In this document: piece by piece, positions 7,696-16,879 of the stretch
Layout: every line of letters begins with the position of its first letter
Position numbering within the stretch: position 1 is the stretch's first letter
Source: Tessaracoccus bendigoensis DSM 12906
Lineage (GTDB): Bacteria > Actinomycetota > Actinomycetes > Propionibacteriales > Propionibacteriaceae
Assembly: GCF_900141915.1 (NCBI RefSeq)
Contig: NZ_FQZG01000006.1
Span: forward strand, 1-64,000
DNA: 64,000 nt
Reading direction: 5' to 3'
Translations under genes and position numbers: made by a program
Notes under the pieces: model-generated
Database searches by the model: none
Seen by the model: the letters and a program-made list of their open reading frames with translations, nothing else
What the model was told of the DNA's origin: nothing

Positions 7696-9573
7696 GTGAA
7701 TCTCCGACGACTGATAGGTGCGCTGTCCGCCGCGCTCCTCATCGTCGTCGTTATCACCGTCCCAGCGAAGACCGCATCGGCGGATGTGTCGGCCCTGGAC
7801 GTCCGCATCGACTCCGTGTCAACCCCGGTGCTGGACTTCTCCGATCCCACCCAGTTGGTCGAGTTGAAGGGCACCGTCACAAACACCTCCACGACACCCG
7901 TCACGGAGGCGGTGGTCCACTTCTGGCGGCTCCCCACCCCGATCCGATCTGCCGAGCAACTCCGCGAGTTGCGCGCTGCACCCCCAATCGGCTCAAGGAT
8001 CACGGACCTGCCGAGCCTGTTCGAGATCGCCAGCGTCGGCCCGGGCGAACGGGTCGCGTTCACCGTGAAGGCGAGCGTCGCGCAACTGACGCAGGGCAGC
8101 ACCCCACTGACGTTCGACGACGCCACCTACCTGATCGGCGCACAGGTGAGGGGGCTCCCCGGCCCGGAAGCGGAGCGGTCGATCGTCGGCTCAGAGGTCT
8201 TCCCGATCACCGCCACATCCTCACCCGTCGCCTCTTCCTCCCTGGTGATGCTCACCACCGCACCCTCCTGGCTGCCCGACGGGGCCTTCATCGACTCATC
8301 GCTGGTCGACCAACTGGGCAACGGCCTTGAAACGCTGCTGGTCAGCGGGGAACGAGACGACGTCCAGACCGCGATCGACCCGGCGCTCTACGACGCGGCC
8401 GTGCGGCTCTCCACCGAGCACACGGTCGCAGGCGAGAAGGTTGCAGGAAACGGCATCGCGCTGCGCTGGGTGCAGCGGGTCGACGCCTTGGCGAAACAGG
8501 GCAGGCTTTGGCGCCTGCCCTACGGGAACCCGGATCTGGTGAGGGCGGCGGCCTCGGGGCAGCTGCAGCAGGTCCTCGCCTGGAGCCGCGCAGCCAGTGG
8601 CAGCCAACTCAGCAGTCTCGACTCCATCGCCGTCCTCGACGATCCGACGGCGGACGTCGTCGCCCAGCTGGGCGAGTTCGACACCGTCGTGGTGCGCGAC
8701 GCGACCGGCGCGAAGGCCGGGCCACCGATGCTCATCGGCGCCGCCTCGGAGACGACCTCCCCCGAGGACGGCACCGCCCTCGCCTCCCGGGTCAGCGATG
8801 AATTCCTGGCGACGCGCCCACCGCTCCATGTGATCGACGACGCGGCGGCGGCAGCCGTCGACGCGGAGCTGGGGGCTTGGCGCACCCACATTCCCCTCTC
8901 CCCAGACCCGGCTGAACCTCTCATCTGGTCCCCCGGCGACACCCAGCCCTGGCCCGACCTCACCTCCGCCCTGACCGACGCGGCGGGCAACGCCGAACTG
9001 CTGGCCGACCTCACGGCCACGCCCACGCCCGACGGCTCCGTCCTGGGCGCCATGGCGTGGTCGGCCGGGTTCAGTGACCAGTCCGCCGCCGTGGCCTACG
9101 TGCGCACCAGCTCCCCCGCGGAGGTGAGCCTCGACAAGATCACCCTGAGCGCGGCCGGGGCGTTCGTCATGGCATCGCGCACCAGCACGTTCCCAGCCAC
9201 CTTGACCAACAGGCTCGACGTGCCCGTCGCCATCGGGGTCCGGTTCACCTCAGATTCCCCACAACGCATCTGGGTCCCGGACGTGGAGCCTGTCACAATC
9301 GAGCCGGGCGCCTCCGTCCCCGTCGAGGTCGTCCCCCAGGCCTCGGCCAACGGGGTAGCCCTGGTGCAGGCACAGGCAGTCACCACCGGCGGATTGCAGG
9401 TGGGCAAACCAGTCACAATCGAAATCACAGCCTCCGACTTTGGGCGCGTCGGCTGGATCATCATCGTCGTCTCGGGTGCAGTGGTCCTCGGAGGGACCGC
9501 GTGGCGCATCCGGGCGGTGCGTCGCGAACAGGCGAAGGCGTCCATGAAGGAAAACAGTGAGCCAAGTCAGTAG
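7696..9573 (+). CDS. DUF6049 family exported membrane-anchored protein (Rv3909-like)
   Basis: About 625 residues. A signal peptide (LIGALSAALLIVVVITVPA, cleaved near ASA-DV) leads into a large extracellular region rich in beta-type sequence. A C-terminal membrane helix (GWIIIVVSGAVVLGGTAW) and a short basic cytosolic tail follow. It sits immediately before, and overlaps by 17 bp, the MurJ-pseudokinase gene, exactly as Rv3909 precedes Rv3910 in mycobacteria. A role in cell-envelope assembly linked to MurJ is inferred from that conserved pairing; no catalytic motif is visible. The GTG at 7696 is chosen because the signal peptide begins there. The Nudix gene usually found upstream in other actinobacteria is absent; efeU occupies that side. 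Confidence 0.82.
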   Translation: MNLRRLIGALSAALLIVVVITVPAKTASADVSALDVRIDSVSTPVLDFSDPTQLVELKGTVTNTSTTPVTEAVVHFWRLPTPIRSAEQLRELRAAPPIGSRITDLPSLFEIASVGPGERVAFTVKASVAQLTQGSTPLTFDDATYLIGAQVRGLPGPEAERSIVGSEVFPITATSSPVASSSLVMLTTAPSWLPDGAFIDSSLVDQLGNGLETLLVSGERDDVQTAIDPALYDAAVRLSTEHTVAGEKVAGNGIALRWVQRVDALAKQGRLWRLPYGNPDLVRAAASGQLQQVLAWSRAASGSQLSSLDSIAVLDDPTADVVAQLGEFDTVVVRDATGAKAGPPMLIGAASETTSPEDGTALASRVSDEFLATRPPLHVIDDAAAAAVDAELGAWRTHIPLSPDPAEPLIWSPGDTQPWPDLTSALTDAAGNAELLADLTATPTPDGSVLGAMAWSAGFSDQSAAVAYVRTSSPAEVSLDKITLSAAGAFVMASRTSTFPATLTNRLDVPVAIGVRFTSDSPQRIWVPDVEPVTIEPGASVPVEVVPQASANGVALVQAQAVTTGGLQVGKPVTIEITASDFGRVGWIIIVVSGAVVLGGTAWRIRAVRREQAKASMKENSEPSQ

Positions 9574-12500
9574 CACCAGGAAACTCGTCTCGGCCAGCGC
9601 GCTGATGGCGTCAGGGACGATGGTCTCGCGCATCCTCGGGATGGTGCGGGTCGCGCTGATCGCCTACATTCTCGGCGTCAGTACCCGTCAGGCCGACATG
9701 TTCGAACTGGCCAACACCGTGCCCAACTCGATCTACATCCTCTTCGCGGGCGGGGCGCTCAACACGGTTCTGGTGCCACAGATCGTGCGGGCCATCAAGA
9801 ACGACCCGGACGGAGGTGAGGCTTACACCAACCGCATCATGACGGCCTTCATGCTGATCGTAACCGGGGTGGCCGTCCTCGTGACGGCCCTGGCCCCGGT
9901 CGTCGTGGCCATCTACTCGTCTTCGAAATGGCGGGTGCCTGAACTCGCCGAGCAGTATTCGTCGCTGATCACGCTCGCGTATCTGACCCTGCCGCAGATC
10001 TTCTTCTACGGTGCCTTCTTCCTGCTGGGGCAGGTGCTCAACGCCCGCGACAAGTTCGGCCCCATGATGTGGGCCCCGATCGCGAACAACATCATCTCGA
10101 TTCTGCTGCTTGTGGCGTACCTGGCGATCTGGGGCAACGGGCAAGACACCTCGCAGGCCTTCACCCTGGGCCAGATGCTCATGCTCGGGCTCGGCTCGAC
10201 GTTCGGCATCGCGGTACAGACGGCCGTGCTGATCCCATTCGTGCGGAAGGCCGGGTTCAAGCTGAGGCCACGCTTCGACATCATCCACACCGGCCTGGGC
10301 AAGACCTTCAAGCTGGCCGGTTGGACGCTCGGCTTCGTGGCCGTCAACCAGGTGGCGCTGGTCGTCGTCCAACGCCTGGCCACGTCGGCGACAGCCTCAG
10401 GCGAGGGCGCGGGCCTGCTCACCTACAACAATGCCCACCTCCTGTGGATCCTCCCCCATTCCCTGATCACGGTTTCGCTGGCCACGGCGATGCTGCCGAA
10501 CGCATCCCGGCTCGCCGCAGCCGGGGACAACACCGGGCTCGCCAGCGAGGTCACCAAGACGATGCGGCTCGCGCTGCTGGTGATCGTGCCTGCCGCCGTC
10601 ACGTTCATCGCGCTCGCCGGCCCCATCTCGGGCATCCTGTTCGGGCACGGCACCAACCCCGACGACGCCGTCCTGATCGCCTGGACCCTGATGGCGTTCA
10701 CCGTCGGCCTGGTCCCGTTCACGATCCAGTTCGTGTGCCTGCGCACCTACTACGCGCTCGAAGACACCCGGACGACCTTCCTGCTGCAGATCCTGATCGC
10801 AGGCATCAACATGCTCGGCGCGGTGGTGCTGGTCAGCCTGGTGTCGTCCACCGCATGGATCGCGCCCGCGCTCGGGCTGGCCTACTCTCTCGCCTACTTC
10901 GTAGGTGTTCTGGTCTCCTGGCGGTTGCTCCGCAGCCGGATCCCCGGCTTGGACGGCGGAAAACTGGTGCTCCACATCGTGCGCTTGGCCATCGGTTCCG
11001 CCGTCGGCGGGGTCGGGGCCTACTTCCTGTCCCGATGGCTCCTCGTGCTGATCCCCAACGCGCTGGTGGCCAACCTGGTCTCGTGCGCCGCGGGAGCGGT
11101 GCTGATCCTCGGCGGGTATCTGCTGGTCGGCAGGCTCCTGAAGGTGCATGAACTTGCCAACCTGCGCGACCTGGTGCGTACCCGGTTCGGCCGCGGGAAG
11201 GCGTCGGCATCCTCCGCCGCGGTGGCGACCCCGGATCTGGCCGACGAGCCGGAGACGGTGCTGCTGCCTGCCGCCGACGACACGCCGACGGTCGTCTCAG
11301 ACGCGTTGGACGACATCGGCCCCATCACGATCGTGCGGAACCGCCCCCCCGCGTCGCTGCACACCTTCGACGACGGTGAAGAGGAGTCGATCATCGATTC
11401 GGTGTTCCGCAAACCTGCCATGGAGAGCGGCTCCGCTGACGGAGCCGATCCGGGCGATGGTGCCGCCGGGCCAGACGAAGCCGACGAGGACACCGGCGAT
11501 CCCACTGACCAACCGACCGGGCCACTCGATCTGGAAGGACTGTTCCGCGACGAGGAACCGGCTGCCCAGCTCGATGGGATCGCCAACGTCGGCACCTTGA
11601 TCAACACCCGCTACGAACTGCTCGAGCTGTTGGCTAGCCGCCACGGCACGGAGACCTGGAGGGCTCACGACCAGGTGCTCTCCCGTGATGTCATCGTCCA
11701 CGTGATCGCCGCCGGCGATGCCCGCATCGGTGAGCTGATGACCGCGGCCCGGAAGGGGGCCGTCGCCACGGACTCGCGATTCCTCAGGGTCCTTGACGCC
11801 GACGAACTGACCGGACCCGCTCAACCGATCGGCGCCTACGTCGTAGCCGAGTACGCCCACGGCCGCTCGCTGACCCGCCTGCTAACCGCCGGACCGCTGA
11901 GCGGCATCGAGGCGGCCTTCATCGTGCGCGAACTGGCGGATGCCCTCGTCGGCGTACACAGCCAGGGGCTGTTCCATGAGGCGATCAATCCGGACAACGT
12001 GATCATCACCTCATCGGGCGCCGTGCGCCTGGTCGGGTTCGGCATCGAGGCCACGCTCGCCGGGCGCGGAGACGGGGGCAGCGCGTGGGCGCTGCGGGAG
12101 GCCTCAGACGTGGTGGGGCTCGGGAACCTCCTCTACGCCTGCCTCGTGCAGCGCTGGCCGGGCGAGCCTGGATTCGGGCTGACCGCCGCCCCCGTGATCG
12201 CCGGGGAGGCCGCTCCCCCCCACACCATCCGGGCCGGGATCTCTCCCGCCCTCGACCGGATCTGCAGCGTTACCCTGACCCGACGCGGGGCCGCGTCCGA
12301 ACGCCGCATCACCACGGTGTCCCAATTGGTGGACGCCCTGAACCAGGTGCTCGGCACGGCTGATGCATCGGCAGACCTGGAGCAGAGGGTCCGCGCCTCG
12401 GATTCGAAGGCCATCGCGCCTGCCCCGTCGGTGACTCGCGAGGAGGCCGCCGAGCCGGTGAGCGCCGCCACACGGACCGAACCGCGACAGTCCTACGAGC

Positions 12501-13135
12501 CCATCGCCGGCAGCGAGCGCACCGGGCGTTCCCGCCGGGTGCTCGGCATCCTGGTCGCGTTGGCGGTCCTGGCACTGGTCGTCTCCCTGATCATCGTGGG
12601 GGTCAACAATTCCCGCGACAACGCGGCGCAGCCCTCCGACCCGGGGGTGTCGGCCTCCGCCGACCAGAGCGCGGCGACCTCCCCGATCCAGATCGTCGGG
12701 GCCACCGACTTCGACCCGGAGACCGATGGTGGCAACGGTGAAGAACACCCCGAAAGGGTCGACGCCGTGTTCGACGGGGACCCGTCGACGTCGTGGGTCA
12801 CCATGTCCTACAGGAGCCGCCCGGACCTGGGCGGTCTCAAGCCCGGCGTCGGAGTGATCCTGGACCTCGGTGAGGAGAAGACGGTAACCGCTGCCGAACT
12901 GACGCTGACCGGCGGGCCGACCGGGATCGAGCTTAGGGTGCCTACCGGCGCCGAGCCGTCGATGCGCACGCAGGCCGACTGGAAGGTGGTGGGGGCCGAC
13001 GACTCCGCCGACGCCACGGTGACGATCCCGCTCACCGAACCCGTCCAGACCCGTTACCTGATGGTGTATTTCACGATGCTTCCGCAGGTCGGCGACAGCT
13101 ACATCGGGGAGCTGAACGAGGTGGTGCTCCGCTGA
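9557..13135 (+). CDS. murJ: MurJ/MviN lipid II flippase fused to a pseudokinase and discoidin-like domain
   Basis: A 1192-residue multidomain protein. Residues 1 to about 530 are the polytopic MurJ core, which flips lipid II for peptidoglycan synthesis. An acidic disordered linker follows (about 540-680), then a kinase-like domain (about 690-940). There the VAIK lysine is replaced (VIVHVIA), HRD reads HEA (GLFHEAINPDNV) and DFG reads GFG, so phosphotransfer is not expected. A single membrane helix (about 990-1010) leads to an extracellular beta-sandwich resembling discoidin/F5-8C modules. This matches Rv3910, whose pseudokinase recruits a FHA protein when phosphorylated. The GTG start overlaps the DUF6049 gene. 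The sigM gene that often follows is missing. Confidence 0.93.
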   Translation: MSQVSSTRKLVSASALMASGTMVSRILGMVRVALIAYILGVSTRQADMFELANTVPNSIYILFAGGALNTVLVPQIVRAIKNDPDGGEAYTNRIMTAFMLIVTGVAVLVTALAPVVVAIYSSSKWRVPELAEQYSSLITLAYLTLPQIFFYGAFFLLGQVLNARDKFGPMMWAPIANNIISILLLVAYLAIWGNGQDTSQAFTLGQMLMLGLGSTFGIAVQTAVLIPFVRKAGFKLRPRFDIIHTGLGKTFKLAGWTLGFVAVNQVALVVVQRLATSATASGEGAGLLTYNNAHLLWILPHSLITVSLATAMLPNASRLAAAGDNTGLASEVTKTMRLALLVIVPAAVTFIALAGPISGILFGHGTNPDDAVLIAWTLMAFTVGLVPFTIQFVCLRTYYALEDTRTTFLLQILIAGINMLGAVVLVSLVSSTAWIAPALGLAYSLAYFVGVLVSWRLLRSRIPGLDGGKLVLHIVRLAIGSAVGGVGAYFLSRWLLVLIPNALVANLVSCAAGAVLILGGYLLVGRLLKVHELANLRDLVRTRFGRGKASASSAAVATPDLADEPETVLLPAADDTPTVVSDALDDIGPITIVRNRPPASLHTFDDGEEESIIDSVFRKPAMESGSADGADPGDGAAGPDEADEDTGDPTDQPTGPLDLEGLFRDEEPAAQLDGIANVGTLINTRYELLELLASRHGTETWRAHDQVLSRDVIVHVIAAGDARIGELMTAARKGAVATDSRFLRVLDADELTGPAQPIGAYVVAEYAHGRSLTRLLTAGPLSGIEAAFIVRELADALVGVHSQGLFHEAINPDNVIITSSGAVRLVGFGIEATLAGRGDGGSAWALREASDVVGLGNLLYACLVQRWPGEPGFGLTAAPVIAGEAAPPHTIRAGISPALDRICSVTLTRRGAASERRITTVSQLVDALNQVLGTADASADLEQRVRASDSKAIAPAPSVTREEAAEPVSAATRTEPRQSYEPIAGSERTGRSRRVLGILVALAVLALVVSLIIVGVNNSRDNAAQPSDPGVSASADQSAATSPIQIVGATDFDPETDGGNGEEHPERVDAVFDGDPSTSWVTMSYRSRPDLGGLKPGVGVILDLGEEKTVTAAELTLTGGPTGIELRVPTGAEPSMRTQADWKVVGADDSADATVTIPLTEPVQTRYLMVYFTMLPQVGDSYIGELNEVVLR

Positions 13136-13537
13136 TCAGCGCAGGGGTCGGCCGTCGACGTCGGGCAGCTTGCGGATCGCGATCATCACGATGTCGATCA
13201 GCGCCCAGATCCCGAATCCGCCACCGGTGATGAGTTTCAGGATGCCGAGGCCGGTCTGCCCGAGGTAGAACCGGTCGACGCCCAACACCCCGAGGAAGAT
13301 GCTCAGCAGCAGGGCGACCATCCACTCCCGCGACGAGTAGAGGCCAGGCAGTTGCCCGGCCGGGAAGTAGCCGCCGCCTGCCGCATCGCGCAACATCGAC
13401 TCGGGCTTGAGCTGCCCCGCGTTTGCCATGCCGGCCAGCGCCTGGATCGGATAGGGACCGTAGTCCTGCCCCATGGAGGAGATGTAGAACATCCCTGGTA
13501 CCGGGGCGTTGGAGTAGCCGTACGTGCCGTAGCTCAT
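13136..13537 (-). CDS. TM2-domain membrane protein with N-terminal GYF-like segment
   Basis: A 133-residue protein. The N-terminal half ([27 protein letters not shown]) resembles the GYF_2 module. The C-terminal half is a TM2 domain: two hydrophobic helices around a [17 protein letters not shown] loop, the family hallmark. Function is unknown; TM2 proteins are small inner-membrane proteins. The ATG at 13535-13537 is preferred to a non-ATG codon 9 bp upstream. It ends next to, and converges with, the murJ fusion. Confidence 0.85.
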   Translation of the reverse strand: MSYGTYGYSNAPVPGMFYISSMGQDYGPYPIQALAGMANAGQLKPESMLRDAAGGGYFPAGQLPGLYSSREWMVALLLSIFLGVLGVDRFYLGQTGLGILKLITGGGFGIWALIDIVMIAIRKLPDVDGRPLR

Positions 13538-13667
13538 GGGCAACACCCTAGTCGTGTATTAGGTCGGCCCGGCTGAGGGTTCCGGGTTGTCCATATCCGG
13601 ATGTGAGGGGTATCAGATCGCCCGATCCGGTGCACCGCAGCCGTGACATGGTTTGACACCAGCCACC

Positions 13668-13673
13668 TAAAGT
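13668..13673 (+). promoter_or_regulatory. -10 element for leaderless paiB-like gene
   Basis: TAAAGT ends six bases before the GTG at 13680, and no Shine-Dalgarno sequence is present. A leaderless start is inferred. Confidence 0.4.
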
Positions 13674-13679
13674 TGGGTC

Positions 13680-14405
13680 GTGAACATCAATCGCGGCTAC
13701 GTCTACGTCCCGGCAAGTCAGCGCGTGGGCGAAGCCGACTGTCGAGCACTTCTCGAGGACATCGGAGCGGGCCTGTGGGTCACCGCGGCCGCGGGGGAGG
13801 TGCCGTCAGCGACGCTGCTGCCCACGTTGTGGCGCGGCGACCGCTTGATCGCGCACGCCTCAGGCCACAACGAGCAGTTCGCGACGCTCGACGGCCCGCT
13901 CCCCTGCCGGGTCGTGGTGCAGGGAGCCGAGGCCTACGTCAGCCCTCGTTGGTACCCGAGCATCCAAAGCCCTGACGAGGGTGGGGCCGCGCGGGGCCGG
14001 GCCGAAGGTCGCGCCGTCGGCACTTGGGACTACCAGCAGGTGCAGTTCGCCGGGCGCTTGACGGTTCACCGCGACCGGGAGCGGCTGCGGCGTGAGGTCG
14101 CCGAATTGGCGAGGCTCCACGATGAGGAGCGGCTCGCGGAGGGCTGCCCGGCCGATGCGCACCGCGGCCCGTGGACCCCGAAGGAGGCGCCGTCGGACTT
14201 CCTGGAGGCGATGCTGAGCGGGATCGTCGGCCTGGAGTTGGAGATCACCGATGTGGTTGGGCGGTTCAAGCTGTCGCAGAACCGTGTCGAGGTCGACCGG
14301 GACGGGGTGGCGGCGGGGTTGGAGGAGCGGGGTCGCCCGAGGGACCTGGCGGTCGCCGAGGCCGTCAGATCCGCCGTCCCGCTGTACGAGTCGACCGGGG
14401 AGTGA
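13680..14405 (+). CDS. PaiB-family FMN-binding protein
   Basis: A 241-residue protein of the FMN-binding split-barrel PaiB family. It starts with the typical MNINRGYVYVP-type segment (the family begins MYxPxxF) and continues with LLPTLWRGDRLIAHASGHNEQF. That segment corresponds to the conserved LP..... G.l.GH.ar.N block, where the histidine and asparagine contact flavin. PaiB was first described as a negative regulator of sporulation and protease genes in Bacillus, but most homologues are uncharacterised flavin or heme binders. The GTG start is supported by the -10 box just upstream. It converges on the ligase gene across a spacer holding two family A repeats. Confidence 0.8.
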   Translation: MNINRGYVYVPASQRVGEADCRALLEDIGAGLWVTAAAGEVPSATLLPTLWRGDRLIAHASGHNEQFATLDGPLPCRVVVQGAEAYVSPRWYPSIQSPDEGGAARGRAEGRAVGTWDYQQVQFAGRLTVHRDRERLRREVAELARLHDEERLAEGCPADAHRGPWTPKEAPSDFLEAMLSGIVGLELEITDVVGRFKLSQNRVEVDRDGVAAGLEERGRPRDLAVAEAVRSAVPLYESTGE

Positions 14406-14725
14406 GCTTGGGTCGCCTTTGGCGCGCCACCGTCACCCCTGACGTTGAGCCCCCGTCACCCCTGACGTTGAGCACTATTACGGGTTCGATCCGGCACCGA
14501 GCGCATCGTCAGCAGACAACGCCCCTCCCGCACAATCGAACCCCGGATAGTGCTCAACACCCACCCAGCCCCAGCGCCCCTCACCCCAACACAAACCCGG
14601 GGCCGACCGTCACGCACCGCGCCCCCGTCGCCCCTGACGTTGAGCACTATCCCGACCTCGATCCGGCACCGAGCGCATCGTCAGCAGACAACGCCCCTTC
14701 CGGACAAACGAACCCCGGATAGTGC
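14406..14725. other. 320-bp convergent spacer holding two family A repeats
   Basis: The spacer lies between the PaiB-like gene and the ligase stop. It contains two 90-bp palindromic repeats in direct orientation and a tandem copy of CACCCCTGACGTTGAGC just before the first. The flank CCCAGCCCCAGC follows both repeats. No gene is supported. Confidence 0.7.
14468..14557. repeat. Palindromic repeat family A (copy B)
   Basis: A 90-bp element with arms TTGAGCACTATTACGGGTTCG and CGAACCCCGGATAGTGCTCAA; the arms pair over about 20 positions with one bulge. The interior GCATCGTCAGCAGACAACG is shared with copies A and C. Long-stem hairpin in convergent intergenic DNA. Confidence 0.85.
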
Positions 14726-14729
14726 TCAA
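14640..14729. repeat. Palindromic repeat family A (copy C)
   Basis: A 90-bp element with arms TTGAGCACTAT and ATAGTGCTCAA and the same interior as copy B. Its right end supplies the stop codon of the convergent ligase gene: the TGA within CGTTGAGCAC, read on the minus strand. Confidence 0.85.
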
Positions 14730-16879
14730 CGCTCACCCAGCCCCAGCACCTCCGCCAAGTCGTAGCTGACGGGCTCCTCCAACTGCTCATACGTGCACGA
14801 CTCCGGGGAGCGGTCGTCGCGCCACCGGTTGAACTGCGCGAGATGGCGGAACCGCTGGCCCTCCATATGCTCGTAGCGCACCTCGACGACGCGTTCAGGC
14901 CGCAGCGGGGTGAACGACAGGTCCTTCTTCGCGTTCCACCTCGACGCGGCCGCCGCCGTCGGGGTCCGGGGGACGGACTGGTCCCGATTGTCGGGCAGCT
15001 TCTCGTCCGGTTCGGACCACGCCCACGGATGCCCCTCGAACCCCGTCACCAGGGGTTGGAGTTCCTCGAACAACTCCCGCCGCCGCGCCATCGGGAAGGC
15101 CCCGATCGCGCCGACTGAGTTCAGCTGGCCGTCCTCGCTGTAGAGGCCGAGGAGCAGCGACCCGACCGCGTCGGGTTCGTCCCGGTACAGCCGGTACCCG
15201 GCGACGACGCAATCCGCCGTCCGTTCGTGCTTCAGCTTGTACATCACGCGCTTGTCCTCGGCGTAGGGCGCGTCGAGGGGTTTGGCGATCACCCCGTCGA
15301 GCCCTGCCCCCTCGAACTGCTCGAACCACTCCATGGCCATGCCGGCGTCGTAGGTCGCCCTCGTCAGGAAGATCGGCGGCCGGGCCTCCCCCAGAGCCAC
15401 CTCAAGCGCCCGACGGCGTTCCCGGAACGGTTGCTCCGCATAGTTCGTCTCCCCCAAGGCAAGAAGGTCGAACGCGACGAAACTGGCCGGCATCGACCCG
15501 CTCAGCTTCTTGATCCGCGACGCCGCCGGATGGATGCGCTGCTGCAGCGCGTCGAAGTTCAGCCGGTCGCCGTCGACCATGACGATCTCGCCGTCGATCA
15601 CGCTGTGGTCGGGGAAGTTCGCGACGACCGCCTCCACCAGTTCCGGGAAGTAGCGCGTCAACGGGCGCGAGTTGCGCGACCCGATCTCGACCATGTCGCC
15701 CGAGCGCCAGATGATGGCGCGGAACCCATCCCACTTGGGCTCGAACAGGTAATCGCGGTCTGGCAACTTCTTGACGGCCTTGGCCAGCATCGGCCCGAAC
15801 GGCGGCGAGATCGCCGTGCCCCATTCGGCGTCGCGTTCCGCCTTCGGCGCGAGGTAGTCGTCGTCGGCCCGGTCGGCCTTGCGCCTGCTCGGCGGCACGC
15901 GCGGGGGCTCGCCTGGCATCTTCGGATAGTCGGGAGGGAAGTTCAGCTCGTGCAGGCCATTCTCGACGTCCGCCTCCCAGAGCGCCAGGGCCCCGGTCAC
16001 GTCACCGACGTGGGCGTCCATGTCGCCCCAAGGGCAGGGTCGGTCCTCAAGGAGGCCGGGGACGGTGTGGACGGTGAGGTCGCGCGGGTCGGCGTCGACC
16101 AGTTCCTCCCAGGTCAGCGGGGTCGACACGGGTGCCCACGCCAGGGGACGGGGCGAGTAGGCACCGGCGATGGTGCGGTCGCGGTTGGCCTGGTTGAAGT
16201 CGACGAACACGCGCTCGCCTCTTTCCTCCTTCCACCACGAGGTGGTGACGAGGTCGGGCAGCCGCCGCTCCAGAACCCGCGCGACGCCGATGACGGCGTG
16301 TCGGACGTCGCGAAACTCGTGGGTCGGGTGAATCCTCGCGTAGACGTGGATGCCGCGGTTGCCCGAGGTCTTCGCGTAGGCCGTCAAGCCGACCTCCGCC
16401 ATCACGTTGCGCAGCTCGAGCGCGGCGGTGACGGCGTCAGCGAATCCGCGGCCGGGCTGCGGGTCCAGGTCGATCCTGAACTCATCGGGCCTGTCGAGGT
16501 CGGCGGTGCGCACGGGCCACGGATGGAAGGTGATGGTGCCCATCTGCGCGGCCCAGGCGAGGTCGGCGGGTTCGTCGAAGACGAGCTGCTCGTGGCGTCG
16601 CCCCGACGGGTAGGTACACATCACGGCGCGGAGGTAATCAGGCGCGCCGCGCGGCGGCCGCTTGGAGAAGAACTCCTCACCGTCGACGCCCTCGGGGAAC
16701 CGCTGCAGCGTCATGGGCCGCTCGCCGTTGATGGTGAGGAACGGTTCGGCCACGGCGAGCAGGTAGTCGGCGAGGCCGCGTTTCGTGACGCCGGCGTCTG
16801 GCCACAGCACCTTGTCTGGGCTGCTCAGCTTCACCCGGCGGGGCCCCGGCCCGGGGATGTCCAGGAATTCGTCGACCAT
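14726..16879 (-). CDS. ligD: LigD-type polymerase-ligase for non-homologous end joining (POL-LIG, no nuclease domain)
   Basis: A 717-residue protein. Residues 1 to about 300 form the archaeo-eukaryotic-primase-like polymerase domain with the metal motif DLDPQPG (D137, D139) and KTSGNRGIHVY. Residues about 355-710 form an ATP-dependent DNA ligase with the adenylation motif EPKWDGFR (lysine K382), GSRNSRPLTRYFPE, DGEIV and the KLKHERTADCVV segment. The 3'-phosphoesterase domain of classical LigD is absent, and no ku gene lies in the window. The ATG at 16879 begins right at the POL domain. The stop codon is formed by a family A repeat. The role is gap-filling and sealing of double-strand breaks. 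Confidence 0.93.
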   Translation of the reverse strand: MVDEFLDIPGPGPRRVKLSSPDKVLWPDAGVTKRGLADYLLAVAEPFLTINGERPMTLQRFPEGVDGEEFFSKRPPRGAPDYLRAVMCTYPSGRRHEQLVFDEPADLAWAAQMGTITFHPWPVRTADLDRPDEFRIDLDPQPGRGFADAVTAALELRNVMAEVGLTAYAKTSGNRGIHVYARIHPTHEFRDVRHAVIGVARVLERRLPDLVTTSWWKEERGERVFVDFNQANRDRTIAGAYSPRPLAWAPVSTPLTWEELVDADPRDLTVHTVPGLLEDRPCPWGDMDAHVGDVTGALALWEADVENGLHELNFPPDYPKMPGEPPRVPPSRRKADRADDDYLAPKAERDAEWGTAISPPFGPMLAKAVKKLPDRDYLFEPKWDGFRAIIWRSGDMVEIGSRNSRPLTRYFPELVEAVVANFPDHSVIDGEIVMVDGDRLNFDALQQRIHPAASRIKKLSGSMPASFVAFDLLALGETNYAEQPFRERRRALEVALGEARPPIFLTRATYDAGMAMEWFEQFEGAGLDGVIAKPLDAPYAEDKRVMYKLKHERTADCVVAGYRLYRDEPDAVGSLLLGLYSEDGQLNSVGAIGAFPMARRRELFEELQPLVTGFEGHPWAWSEPDEKLPDNRDQSVPRTPTAAAASRWNAKKDLSFTPLRPERVVEVRYEHMEGQRFRHLAQFNRWRDDRSPESCTYEQLEEPVSYDLAEVLGLGER

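Noticed and set aside
14468-14557. tRNA-like GGTTCGATCC motif
   Set aside because: The motif resembles a T-loop, but it lies in the arm of a palindromic repeat. There is no cloverleaf, anticodon arm or acceptor stem.
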